A DNA stretch of 64,000 nucleotides from Streptacidiphilus fuscans (lineage in GTDB: Bacteria; Actinomycetota; Actinomycetes; Streptomycetales; Streptomycetaceae). Numbering within the stretch: position 1 is the first letter of the stretch; each line of letters begins with the position of its first letter. Both the position numbers and the translations under genes were made by a program. Of this stretch, positions 8,638-18,100 are shown piece after piece. Location of the stretch: assembly GCF_015690355.1 (NCBI RefSeq), contig NZ_JADPRT010000017.1:62001-126000 (forward strand), given 5' to 3'. Under the pieces are notes generated by a model. It made no database searches and was not told the DNA's origin. It saw only the letters and a list, made by a program, of their open reading frames with translations.

Positions 8638-8912
8638 CTACCGGTCTGCCTGCCGGGCGGACCGGAGCATCGTGAGCAGGCGCAAGGCGGGAAAGCCAAG
8701 CTGTACAGGTCGGAGTGGTCGCCCGAGACCACAGTCGACGAGACCTCCTGCCATGTGCCGGCCGCGTCCTGACGCAGTACGCGCAGGGTCATGGCGTGCG
8801 GTCGGATCGTCGGGGCCGCAGGGAGTTGGGCGACGCTCCACTCAGCGGGGCTGCCGGCTTGTGTATCGAGTCCTCCCCGTCGCGTCGACTGGTGGTCCGT
8901 CATGGTCGCCAT
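8638..8912 (-). pseudogene. Small gene upstream of the RiPP precursor, reading frame broken or shifted
   Basis: From ATG 8912 (or 8903) the frame gives natural-looking protein to about 8695 (for example MTLRVLRQDAAGTWQEVSST and GDHSDLYSLAFP). After that the same frame becomes odd and Cys/Pro-rich. Switching back one base at the run TTTCCC gives a plausible C-terminus, ALRLLTMLRSARQADR, with a stop at 8638. The joined product would be about 90 residues. The switch point has the T-TTC-CCG pattern of a -1 slippery heptamer, but a simple indel or sequencing error is equally likely. Function unknown; it is on the strand of the RiPP genes. Confidence 0.4.
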
Positions 8913-9027
8913 CCCTGCCCGGTCGCTCGACGTGCTGATGTTGTGTCATGTGGACCGTACGGGCCGCCGAATGGGGGTAGGACTGACTGGCAGTACGTAT
9001 TGACCGCCGGCTCGGGGAGCGCAGGCC

Positions 9028-10107
9028 ATGACGGGGATCGTCGCCGGGTTCGTGCTGCGTCTGTGCCGCGAGTCCGCCGGCCACACGCAGGCGCGCATCG
9101 CCGAGGTGCTGGGCGTCGACCTGGCGACCGTGCAGGGGTGGGAGTCGGGGCGACGTCCGCTGGCGAACATGAAGGCTGGTGCACTGCTGGAGCTGCGGCG
9201 CAGGCTGCCTGCTCTGGGGGCGGACGCGGCGTTGGTGGGGATGCTGGACGCGGCCATGGACGCGGACCGGATCATCGGCGCGGCGCTCGGCCCGCCCCAG
9301 GATGCTGCACGGCATCCGCTGGCCGGATGGGTGCACGACCGGGCTGTGGCCCACATGATCGGGTGGGCTGCGCAGGGCACGCCCCCACCGCAGATCGCGG
9401 CCCGGCCACGGCCACCTCGGCGGGGTGCGGCACCGAAGACTCCACTGTTGCCGGCTGCGGATCGCCAGCAGTTCTTCGAGCATCTGCGCCAGGCCGCCGA
9501 GGAGGCTCACCGGGCGGGCCAGGCAGCCCCACTGCTGCGGCGTCAGGCGCTCTACCTCACCAGCTACGACCGGCGGCCCGAGGCCCGGGCTTGGACGACC
9601 CACGCCCTCCATCAGGGGCGACGGGTGCTGGGGCTGCGAGGTTGGTCGGACCGGTGGGCTGAGGCCCGGTCCACCGCGACCGCGCTGGCACGGCAGGGCG
9701 ACCCGCAGCCCCTGGTCGACTTCATCGACCGTGCCCTGTGCGACGACGACCAGGGCGAGGCGGCGAACCTCAACTACTGGGCGCACTGGCTCGGTGCGGG
9801 CAGGGGACAGCATGCCGACGACCGGTTCATGGCCGACCGTGATCTGACGGGTTGGGAACCGGTGGCGCTGTTCCGGCTCCTGGTCCAGGGAGTCGACGAA
9901 GCGCCGACCTATGTGGAGCTGTACGCGCACACGTTGTGGGCGCTGCTGCGCCTCCATCCCTGGCTCCCGCTCGCCGTCCCCGGCACCGCCGGGCTTCTCA
10001 CCTCACAGGCGGAGAAGCTGCTCGACGGCGCGGGTCCGGTCCTATCCTCAAGAGCCCGGCGGGAGATCACCGCCGTACACCAGCACTCTGCGCTAAGGAG
10101 CACCTGA
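9028..10107 (+). CDS. XRE-family transcriptional regulator
   Basis: 359 residues. The N-terminal helix-turn-helix (residues ~10-50) includes HTQARIAEVLGVDLATVQGW followed by ESGRRPL, the classic XRE pattern. The remaining ~290 residues are helical and resemble the C-terminal part of Streptomyces XRE regulators, with Trp-rich blocks such as YWAHWLG. It is divergent from the RiPP genes, with a shared control region at 8913-9027, so it is the likely regulator of that cluster. Its TGA shares one base with the ATG of the following HD gene. Confidence 0.85.
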   Translation: MTGIVAGFVLRLCRESAGHTQARIAEVLGVDLATVQGWESGRRPLANMKAGALLELRRRLPALGADAALVGMLDAAMDADRIIGAALGPPQDAARHPLAGWVHDRAVAHMIGWAAQGTPPPQIAARPRPPRRGAAPKTPLLPAADRQQFFEHLRQAAEEAHRAGQAAPLLRRQALYLTSYDRRPEARAWTTHALHQGRRVLGLRGWSDRWAEARSTATALARQGDPQPLVDFIDRALCDDDQGEAANLNYWAHWLGAGRGQHADDRFMADRDLTGWEPVALFRLLVQGVDEAPTYVELYAHTLWALLRLHPWLPLAVPGTAGLLTSQAEKLLDGAGPVLSSRARREITAVHQHSALRST

Positions 10108-10691
10108 TGGCAGACGACATCACCCCCGAGGAAGCGGCCGGCACGGCGACCTTCGTGGCAGAGATGGGCGTCCTGAAGCGGGTGCGCCGGACCGGCTGGT
10201 GGCATGCCGGGGTGCGTGACCCGGAGTCGATCGCCGAGCACTCCTGGCGCACCTCCGTGATCGCGGCGGTGCTGGCCATGATGGAGGGCGCCGACCCGGC
10301 GAAGGCCGCGCTGCTGGCGACCTTCCACGACAGCCAGGAGACGCGGGTGGGCGACATTCCGCACATCGGGCGCCGCTACCTCAGGGCAGCGTCCAACGAG
10401 CAGGTCACCGCCGACCAGGTCAGTACGGCGCACCCGGCGGTGCGGTCCGGTATCGCGCAGATCGTGGAGGAGTACGAACAGGGCGACAGCCCGGAAGTGA
10501 TCTGCGCGCACGACGCGGACAAGGTGGAGTGCCTGGTCCAGGCGGTCGAGTACCGGGAGTCCGGCTACCCGCACGTGCAGCCGTGGATCGACTCCAGCAT
10601 GGCCAAGCTCAAGACGGCGTCGGCGCAGGCTCTGGCAGAGGCGGCGCTGACCATGACAACGCTGGAGTGGCGGGAGACCTACCTGCGCTGA
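10107..10691 (+). CDS. HD-domain nucleotidase-like protein (YfbR family)
   Basis: 194 residues with the HD metal-dependent phosphohydrolase signature: AEHSWRTS, then HDSQETRVGDI, then AHDADKVECL. Together these supply the H, HD and D ligands of the YfbR/5'-deoxynucleotidase-like group. Length fits the family. It overlaps the XRE gene by one base and so is translationally coupled to it. Genes of this type often accompany XRE regulators next to RiPP clusters in Streptomyces; any role in the peptide pathway is uncertain. Confidence 0.85.
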   Translation: MADDITPEEAAGTATFVAEMGVLKRVRRTGWWHAGVRDPESIAEHSWRTSVIAAVLAMMEGADPAKAALLATFHDSQETRVGDIPHIGRRYLRAASNEQVTADQVSTAHPAVRSGIAQIVEEYEQGDSPEVICAHDADKVECLVQAVEYRESGYPHVQPWIDSSMAKLKTASAQALAEAALTMTTLEWRETYLR

Positions 10692-10720
10692 CCGCAGACT
10701 CGGGGGCGCCCCTGGTCGGC

Positions 10721-10738
10721 AGCGGCCGTTGGGCCGCT
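10721..10738. terminator. Short hairpin between convergent genes
   Basis: Perfect 7-bp stem AGCGGCC/GGCCGCT with a 4-base loop, overlapping the stop codon of the small membrane protein and lying 30 bases after the HD gene. It could terminate both transcripts. Confidence 0.4.
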
Positions 10739-10931
10739 ACGCGGCCTGGGAGACGGGCTTCTGGGGCTCGGTGGCCTGGTCCTTCGCGTCCTCCGGGTAC
10801 TCCGCGTCGTCCAGCAGGGACCAGGACTCGGCGAGCGCGCGGCGGGCGTAGTGGTCCCAGCGCCAGAGGGCGACGATCAGAGCGGCGGCTGTGAGGGTCA
10901 TCAGGGCGGCGGACAGGGTGACGACGGGCAT
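10737..10931 (-). CDS. Small single-pass membrane protein
   Basis: 64 residues. An N-terminal membrane helix (VTLSAALMTLTAAALIVALW) is followed by a charged cytosolic tail RWDHYARRALAESWSLLDDA and a polar end. GGAG precedes the ATG. No family recognised. It is divergent from the SARP regulator, with a 176-base shared upstream region. Confidence 0.6.
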   Translation of the reverse strand: MPVVTLSAALMTLTAAALIVALWRWDHYARRALAESWSLLDDAEYPEDAKDQATEPQKPVSQAA

Positions 10932-11107
10932 GGGGGGCGCTCCTCCGTGGTGGGCTGCCCGGAGACACGGGGCCGGGGCCGGATCCGTTCAGGTCGGGTC
11001 CGCTGGTGCCCGCGAACGCTCGGTCGGCGACGATGCGCTCCGCGTCACCTCGCCACATGACGTTCCGTGGTGTAAAGACTCACCTGGGAAATGAGCGTGG
11101 AGGCGTA

Positions 11108-13855
11108 GTGGAAGTGATCGTCCTCGGTCCCGTGCGCCTGCAGGGGGCGGACGGTGGGATCGTTCCGGTCGGCGGACCCCGACGCCGGGCGGTACTGGCC
11201 CTGTTGGCAGTGCACATGGGCCAGGTGGTCACCGCGGAGCAGTTCTTCGAGATGCTCTGGGACGACGCGCCGCCCCCACAGGCGCGCGCCGCGTTGCAAG
11301 GGCACGTCGCCGCGCTGCGGAAGCTGCTGGCGGGCGGGCCGCTGGAGCTGCTCACCCGGCCCACCGGGTATCTGCTCACCGGCCCGACGGACGCCTGCGA
11401 CCTGACCCGGTTCGACGCGCTGCTCGCGGACGCGGCGGAGCAGGACGACGCGGCCGAGGCGGCGGACTCGCTGCGCGCGGCGGTCGGCTTGTGGCACGGC
11501 GCGGCGCTGGGCGACCTGCCGGACAGCGAGATGCGTGACTCCCTCGCCGAGTCGTTGGAACGGCGTCGCACGGCCGCGGTCGAGGCATGGGCCGAGCAGG
11601 CCCTGCTGGCCGGGGAGACGGAGGAGGTCACCCCACTGCTCGAAGCCGTCGTCGCCGAGGACGGCCTGCGCGAATCCGCCACCGCGCTGCTGATGCGCTG
11701 CCTGGCCGGGGCGGGCCGCCGCGACGACGCGCTGAGCCGCTACGAGACGGCCAAGGAACGGCTGGCCGCGGAACTCGGCGTCGATCCCGGGCGTCGGCTC
11801 ACGGCCGCCTTCGACGCGATACGCCAGGACCCCGGCACCGGCACTGGTGCCGGCCCTGCTCCGGCGCCGACGGCGACGCCGTCCAACGTGCCCCGGATGC
11901 TGCCGCGCGTCGCACGCGGCTTCGTCCGGCGCGAAGCCGAGCGCGACCAGCTGGAGCACCTGCGGCTGCACGACCCGAGCCGGATCGCCGTGGTGGTCGG
12001 CCCGGGCGGGGTCGGGAAGTCCGAACTGGCGCTGACCTACGCCCACAAGGTCGCTGCCGACTTCCCGGACGGCCAACTCTTCGCCGACCTGCGGGGGTTC
12101 GACCCCGGCGGCGGCGTCGACCCCTCCTCGGTGCTGCACCGGTTCCTCGACGCGCTGGGTGTGCCGAGCGGGTCGGTCCCCGCGACCTCGGCCGAACGGG
12201 CGGAGCTGTTCCGTTCACTGACGACTGGTCAGGTCCTGGTCGTGCTCGACAACGCCGCCCGTCCCGAGGACGTGCGCCCGCTGCTGCCCGGCGGCGCGTC
12301 CTGCCTGACGCTGGTCACCAGCCGGAACGTGATGCAGGGCCTGGCCGTCAGCGAGAACGCCGCGCTCGTGCCCCTCGACGTGCTGCCCCCGGCCGACGCG
12401 GTGGAGCTTGTGGATTCCGTGATCGGCTGCGCCCGGGCCGCGCAGGAGCCGGACGCGGTACGGCAGTTGGTGGAGCTGTGCGACCGACTCCCGCTCGCGC
12501 TGCGGATCGCCGCCGCCCGGCTGGCCGTGCACCCGACCTGGTCGGTCGCGGAGCTGGTCGAGCAGTTGGGCGAGGAGAAGACGCGGCTCTCCGCCCTGGA
12601 CGCCGCGGCGGGCCTGGGGGTGGTCTCCACCTTGGAGTCCACCCGACGGGTGCTGACCCCGGAGGCGGAGCGGCTGCTGGCGCTCCTGGCGCTGCACCCC
12701 GGAGTCGAGGCCGACGGCCATGTCTCCGCCGCGCTGCTGGACACCGGCCAGCAGCAGGGCCGCGCCACCCTGGACCAGCTCGCGAGCCACCATCTGGTCT
12801 CCGAGCGGGCCCCCGGCCGCTACGCCCGGCACGACCTGGTCCGGCTCTACTCCCGCGAGGTGCTGGACGGCCTGCTCCCCCGGGACGAACAGGCGGCAGC
12901 CGTGCGACGTCTGCTGGACCACTACCTCGTGGCCACCCACGCCGCCCAGGCCCACCGGACCAGCTCCCGCCGCCTGCACCTCCCGGACGTGACTCCGGTC
13001 GGCGGCACGCCCGCGATGCCGTCCACGGCGCAGGCGTTGCGCTGGTTCGGGCGGGAGGAACCGGCGGTCCGCGGACTCGTCGAGGGCGCGGCGGAGTGGG
13101 GTCTGCTCACGACCGGCTGCGCGCTGCTGGAGAACAGCGCCGCCCTGTACTACGAGAGCGGGCTGCTGCGGGAGTGGGAGGGCGCGTGCGCGAAGCTGCT
13201 CGGCCTGCTGCCGGAGCCGGGCGACTGGCCGCTCCTCTTCTCGGACCACGGCGTGGCGCTCTACGGACTGGGTCGGCTGGACGACGCGGTGCGGGCGGCG
13301 GAGCGCGCGTACGTGCTCGCGGAGCACGTGAGCGACCCGGCGGTGCGCCACCGTACCCGCTCGCGGCTGGCCACCATCAAGGCCCAGGCGAGCTCGTACG
13401 AGGAGTGCCTCCCGCTGCTTCAGGCCACGTTGGAGGCGGCCAAGGAGGTGGGCGAGCTGCGGATGATCTCGCAGGCGCTCAACAACCTCGCCCACGCACA
13501 GCTCGGAATCGGCCGGTTGGAGGAGGCACTGGCCCGGGCGGACGAGTCGCTCGCGCTGCTGCGGGAGAACGTCGCCGATCCCTATCTGGTGATCTCCCTC
13601 CAGACGCGCGCCGAGGTCCTGGCCGAACTGGGTCGGGTCGACGAGGCGCTCCGGGACAGCACGCGCGCCGGCGAACTGGCCGGTACCCAGGGGAACCAGT
13701 GGATCGGGGCGTACTGCGCCGAGTTCATGGGCCGACTCCACCGCGACAGCGGACGCACCGACGAGGCGCGGATCCAGTGGCAGTTGGCGCTGGAGTTGAC
13801 GCAACGTCAGGGCAAGTCCACGGAGCGGCTGGAGGAGTTGCTGGCCGGGCTCTGA
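11108..13855 (+). CDS. SARP-family (AfsR-like) transcriptional regulator
   Basis: About 915 residues. An OmpR-type winged helix (residues ~1-95, beginning VIVLGPVRLQGADGG) and a bacterial transcriptional activation domain (~95-240, with LWHGAALGDLPDS) are typical of SARPs. An NB-ARC ATPase follows: P-loop VVVGPGGVGKSELAL near residue 298, Walker B VLVVLDN, and VTSRN. TPR-like repeats fill the last ~270 residues. GTG at 11108 has GTGGAGG upstream; GTG at 11114 is an alternative. Large SARPs usually activate secondary-metabolite or developmental genes. Here the regulator borders the type VII substrate block, so it may control that block, the RiPP genes or unlinked targets. Confidence 0.9.
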   Translation: MEVIVLGPVRLQGADGGIVPVGGPRRRAVLALLAVHMGQVVTAEQFFEMLWDDAPPPQARAALQGHVAALRKLLAGGPLELLTRPTGYLLTGPTDACDLTRFDALLADAAEQDDAAEAADSLRAAVGLWHGAALGDLPDSEMRDSLAESLERRRTAAVEAWAEQALLAGETEEVTPLLEAVVAEDGLRESATALLMRCLAGAGRRDDALSRYETAKERLAAELGVDPGRRLTAAFDAIRQDPGTGTGAGPAPAPTATPSNVPRMLPRVARGFVRREAERDQLEHLRLHDPSRIAVVVGPGGVGKSELALTYAHKVAADFPDGQLFADLRGFDPGGGVDPSSVLHRFLDALGVPSGSVPATSAERAELFRSLTTGQVLVVLDNAARPEDVRPLLPGGASCLTLVTSRNVMQGLAVSENAALVPLDVLPPADAVELVDSVIGCARAAQEPDAVRQLVELCDRLPLALRIAAARLAVHPTWSVAELVEQLGEEKTRLSALDAAAGLGVVSTLESTRRVLTPEAERLLALLALHPGVEADGHVSAALLDTGQQQGRATLDQLASHHLVSERAPGRYARHDLVRLYSREVLDGLLPRDEQAAAVRRLLDHYLVATHAAQAHRTSSRRLHLPDVTPVGGTPAMPSTAQALRWFGREEPAVRGLVEGAAEWGLLTTGCALLENSAALYYESGLLREWEGACAKLLGLLPEPGDWPLLFSDHGVALYGLGRLDDAVRAAERAYVLAEHVSDPAVRHRTRSRLATIKAQASSYEECLPLLQATLEAAKEVGELRMISQALNNLAHAQLGIGRLEEALARADESLALLRENVADPYLVISLQTRAEVLAELGRVDEALRDSTRAGELAGTQGNQWIGAYCAEFMGRLHRDSGRTDEARIQWQLALELTQRQGKSTERLEELLAGL

Positions 13856-14479
13856 CCGCCGGGCCGGAGGGGCCGGATGACCCCGAGCGGGCGGCCGGCG
13901 TAAGCAGCGGTGGCACCGCCTGCGACGGTCGCGGGTCGCGCTGCTTGTGCGGGTTGCGCGAGTCGCGCGGCTTGGGCGGCATGCGCTGCTTGGGCGTTGT
14001 ACGCGGCTTGGGCGTTGTACGCGGCTTGGGCGGCGCGGATCGCGGCGAACGCCTCCTCCGGGTCCGGCGCGCCCTCGCCCCGGAAGATCCCGTCGTCGTC
14101 GACGCCCTCGGCGAAGTCGCAGAAGTCCGCGTTGCCGATGGAGAGGTTGTTCTCCACCAGATAGAGCTTGCTCGCGACGACGCGGAAGCTGCTCCCCAGG
14201 TCCTCGCCGAGGCCGATGACGAGGACGGGCCACTCGGAGGAGCCCAGGGTGACCCGGTCGACGACGAAGACGCACACATGGCGGTCCGCGACGTCCTCGT
14301 CGGCGAGGGCGAGGACCTGCTCCGGGCCGAGGTCCTCGAACGCGGGGTCGTCGACGAACTCGACGTAGGCCGTGAGGCCCTCGTCGTCGCCGTTCCCGTT
14401 CCCGTCCGACGGGCGGATCGCCGGTGCGCACGCTCGCCCACGCCTCCGCGTCGGAGAAGTCGGTGCGAATCACCGGCAT
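13807..14479 (-). pseudogene. DUF6924 protein gene with a frameshift
   Basis: The N-terminal part, MPVIRTDFSDAEAWASVRTG, and the central part, AYVEFVDDPAFEDLGPEQVL through VENNLSIGNADFCDF and DDDGIFRGE, together match the DUF6924 layout, but they lie in frames one base apart. The break is near 14400-14410, beside a CGTTCCCGTTCCC repeat. No start codon in the downstream frame explains the N-terminus. After the domain comes an unusual Ala/Gln/Asn repeat (AQAAYN units from an 18-bp DNA repeat), and the 3' end overlaps the SARP gene. It could be a pseudogene or an indel error. It lies after the candidate immunity gene, so it may be part of the toxin operon. Confidence 0.6.
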
Positions 14480-14604
14480 GTCATCGGTCGACCAACGGTT
14501 CAACTTCCCAGCCCTCTCCCACGTCCTGTGCGCCCGCCGGGTGTTGCGGGCTCTCCCTGGTGAACGGCTCCTCCGGGCAATCAGGTTCAGTCGCCCGGCG
14601 GCCG

Positions 14605-15057
14605 TCAGCCCGTGCGCCAGACGGGCTCGTCGTCCTCGTCCTCCGGCGGGCTCATCACGAAGGCGACGGCCTGCTGGACCGTCTCCTGGTCGGGCTGCCA
14701 GGAGAACCCTGCCCGGCCGCGCAGATGCGCCAGCAGCTCGGGCTCCGGCGCGAGGCCGTACTCCTCCAGGTAGTAATTGACCGTGTCGGTCCAGATCCAC
14801 TCGCCGTCCGTACGGAAGTTGAGCGGCACGACCGCACCGCGTGCCGGTTCGACCACGTCGTCCATGAGGGTGGGCGTGGTCAGGATGGGCACCCCGGCGT
14901 CGAGGTAGTCGAGCAGCCACGAGAGTTCCCGCTCGTCCTCGATCACCGGGTGGTCGTCCGTGAACGCCGGGCCGGTGATGGGGTCGACCACGTCGAAGAC
15001 CGCCGCGAGCCGGAACGCCCGCACCTCGGCCCCCTGGTCACTGATCGCTGTTGCCAC
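14605..15057 (-). CDS. Candidate immunity protein downstream of the giant toxin-like gene
   Basis: 150 acidic residues starting at GTG with a strong GGGAGGAG site. The sequence includes FDVVDPITGPAFTDDHPV, GAVVPLNFRTDGEWIWTD and TVNYYLEEYGLAPEPELLAH. No signal peptide or membrane helix, so it is cytosolic. It begins about 70 bases after the stop of the 3,619-residue gene on the same strand, the usual place for an immunity gene of a polymorphic toxin. I do not recognise a named immunity family. The immunity role is inferred from position, size and acidity. Confidence 0.6.
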   Translation of the reverse strand: MATAISDQGAEVRAFRLAAVFDVVDPITGPAFTDDHPVIEDERELSWLLDYLDAGVPILTTPTLMDDVVEPARGAVVPLNFRTDGEWIWTDTVNYYLEEYGLAPEPELLAHLRGRAGFSWQPDQETVQQAVAFVMSPPEDEDDEPVWRTG

Positions 15058-15126
15058 GGTGACTCCTCCCTCTCCGCCCGCACGCGCTGTTCTCCTCGGT
15101 GACACGTACCGGGGTTCACGACGGGT

Positions 15127-18100
15127 TCACAGGCCGCCCCCGGAGAGCACGGACAGGATGTAGTCGTCCACCGCCTGGGGCGGCGCCTGGCTGGTGATGC
15201 GCAGTTCGGCGTCCTCGAGCTGCTGGTACGTCAGCTTGGCCGTCGGCTCCTGGGTGAGGTCCTTCTGCCACCGCGTCATGCCGAAGAGGGTGGCGAGCTG
15301 GTTGCGCCCGGCCTCGTCGTGCGCCATCTCGTCGATGAAGCGGCGTACCGACTCGGTGTCCTTGGCGAAGTCCTCGCCGGACAGCTCCCGGCCGTCACCG
15401 GCCTTGGCCCGGTGGCTGCCCACCGGCTCCCGGGAGGCGGACGTCGTCGGACCGTGGTGGAAGGTCGAGTTGGCCGCCCAGTCGACCAGGCCGGCGGAGA
15501 GCCGGACGTAGGACTGGAGCGTGCCCGGGTCGACGCTGGCCCCCCAGAGGCGGAACTCGCCGCGCGAGGCCTTGCCGAAGACCGAGTGCGCCATCTGGAC
15601 GGCCCAGTACCTGCCGTTGTGAGGGTTCGTCAGGTCGGCGAGCGAGTGGAAGCCGTTCCGCGGCGGCTCGTCGTTCGGCTGGCAGTGCCGGGTGCCGCGG
15701 TGGGAGTCGGTGAGCGGGTGGTGGGCGAACCGGTAGAGGGCGTCCTCGTTCTCCTTGAACTTCCGGATCACCTCCTCGTGGCCCTCGGCGCCGAAGTCAC
15801 CGAGGCTGATGTTCACATGGGCGCCGCCCTCGCCGAAGGGCGCGATGCCGCCGAACTCCTCGACGCTGGTGCAGATGTCCTCCAGCGCCTGCCAGTCCTC
15901 CTTGGTGTCGTGCAGGATCGTCGTCACCAGTTCGGCGGCGACCCGCTGCTCGCTCTCCAGCCGGTTGCCGTTCCGCGCCGTCGTGTAGCCCTCGTTGCGC
16001 AGCTCGTTCTGCTGGTAGAGGTCGGGCCGGGTTGCCAGGCCCTTCTTCACCAGGGTCTCGCCGATGGCCCGCAGACGTTCCTGCCGGACGTCCTCCGGCA
16101 TCGTGTGGGGGAACGTGAAGGTGAGTTCGAGGCCGAACGCGCGGCCCTTGCCGCCGCCGAGGACGTTGTCGGCCTTGATGAACGGCACCTTGCCGTCCGT
16201 CCGGGTGCGGGCGCTGTCCACCACCTCGAAGAACTTCTCCGGGTCGGCCGCGAAGCTCGTCGCGTCCGAGGTCCCGTCGCGCGGAGTCGGGTGCGGGAGC
16301 AGCAGGCCGCTGCTGACGCCGAGGTCGTTCAGGAAGCGAAGCGAGGAGCTGTCCTTGGGCGACCCGCTGTGCGCGTCCAGATCGCGGAGGAGGCCGGGCG
16401 CCTCGTCCATCTGCTGCCGCCAGCTGAGGAGTTCGGACTCGTCGTGCCCGCTGGGCTGCAACTCGGCGAAGTCCGACCCGGTGGGCGACTCGGTGGGCGA
16501 CTCGGTGGGGTGCGCGTCGGCGCCGGAGTGCTCCAACAGGACGGAGGCGAGCGCCGCCACCGTCGGGTCGTTCCAGTCCCGCCCGCTCGGCAGCGGCTGC
16601 GGCCGGTCGGCCCTCCCGGTGCCGAGCAGCGACTCCGCCTCCGGTCGCAGCGACGACAGGTCGTCGCCGGTTGCCGCTCCGTCCAGCTCGTCGAGCAGCG
16701 CGTCCGAGGCCGCGGAGAGGTCGTCGGCCTCGGCGAACTCGACGAGTGCGTGGTCACCCCGGCGGAGCGCCAGACGCAGCACCGGGTAGGCGTCCAGGAT
16801 CCGGCGCTGGAGGCGCAACGCCCGGTTGTAGGAGGGGTCGTACTTGATGCCGGGGAGATCCTCCGCCGCGCGCGTGCCCCGGCGCAGGGCCGCCAGCGTG
16901 ACCGCGGCCTCCCGGAGGCTCTCCGCGCTGCGGCCGGGCACGTCCTCGTACTCGATGTCCACCGGGGTGTCGTCGCCGATGCCCTTGCGCAGCTCGACCT
17001 CCTGGGCGAGCTCGCGACGGTGCTTCACCACCGGGTCGACGTCACGGTTGACCCCCTCGACGCCGTGCGACCGCACGTCCTCGGTGAACCGGTAGCGGGT
17101 CGACTCGGCCCGCAGCACCTGGAACGCCCCACGGCGCAGCGCGGCCGCGTCGGAGGTCAGGTCGGACACCACGGCGCGGACCGCCGGGTGCTCGGCCAGG
17201 GACGGGTTCCGGTCCAGCGCCTGCGCCCAGCGGTCCCTGGCCTCCTCCTCGTCGGACCGGTAGAACAGGCGCGAGCCGCCCGGCAGGCCGCCGTACAGCT
17301 TGGCGAGGCCGTCGGCCTCGGGCACGGAGGGCTGCTCGACGGTGGAGCGCTCCGCGCTGGAGGCCATGGCGGAGTGATCCGCAGCGGGCTCGTGCGTCGC
17401 GGGGGACACGTGCGGCGCATGACCCGGCTCGGCGGACGTCATCTGCACCGCGGAGTCCGACCGCGACTCCGTCGCAGGAGCGGGCGCGGGCGCGGGCGCG
17501 CCGGACGCCTCGTCCGCGGTCCAGGTGCCGAGTTCGTCGCGCGGCTCCGCCTCGTGACTCCAGCTGTGCGGAAGGACGGGAACGACGAGGTCGCTCCGGC
17601 CGCCCTGCTCCGGGAGCTTGGCGACGATCACGGCGTCGTCCGGCGGCCACTCGTCGACCACCTCGCCGTACGGGTCGCGGAACCTGCCGTCCTCGGAGAG
17701 GGTCAGCACTCGTGACCGGTACACCTGCTCCACCAGATGCGGGACGACGGTGTCGAAGGCGGGGTGCCATCCGTCGTCCATCAGGGCGTCCCGGATCCGC
17801 AGCTTGGCCTCGTCGTCGAGCGGGTGCCCCTCGTACCGCGAGATCTCGCTCAGGGAGAAGGAGTTGCGGCCGTAGAGCTGCCCCAGGAGCTCCTCGGCCA
17901 GGTCCGCACGGATGCGCTGCTTCGAGAGCGGCTCACCCGTCTCTTCGTCCAGCAGCGCCTCACTGTGGCCGCCTCGCATCGCGTCGAGCAGCAGGTCGTC
18001 ACCATGCTGGAGCGGCAGTCGCCCCGCCAACTTGTCGAACTCGCCCAGTGTGGCGTGCTGCTGCTCGGAGAGCCCGAACGTCCGGTGCACGCCGTCGTTC

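Noticed and set aside
12215..14920. A 901-codon open frame antisense to the SARP gene
   Set aside because: It is a GC-driven shadow; only a small part (the DUF6924 N-terminus near 14479) reads like protein. The SARP frame has clear domain motifs.
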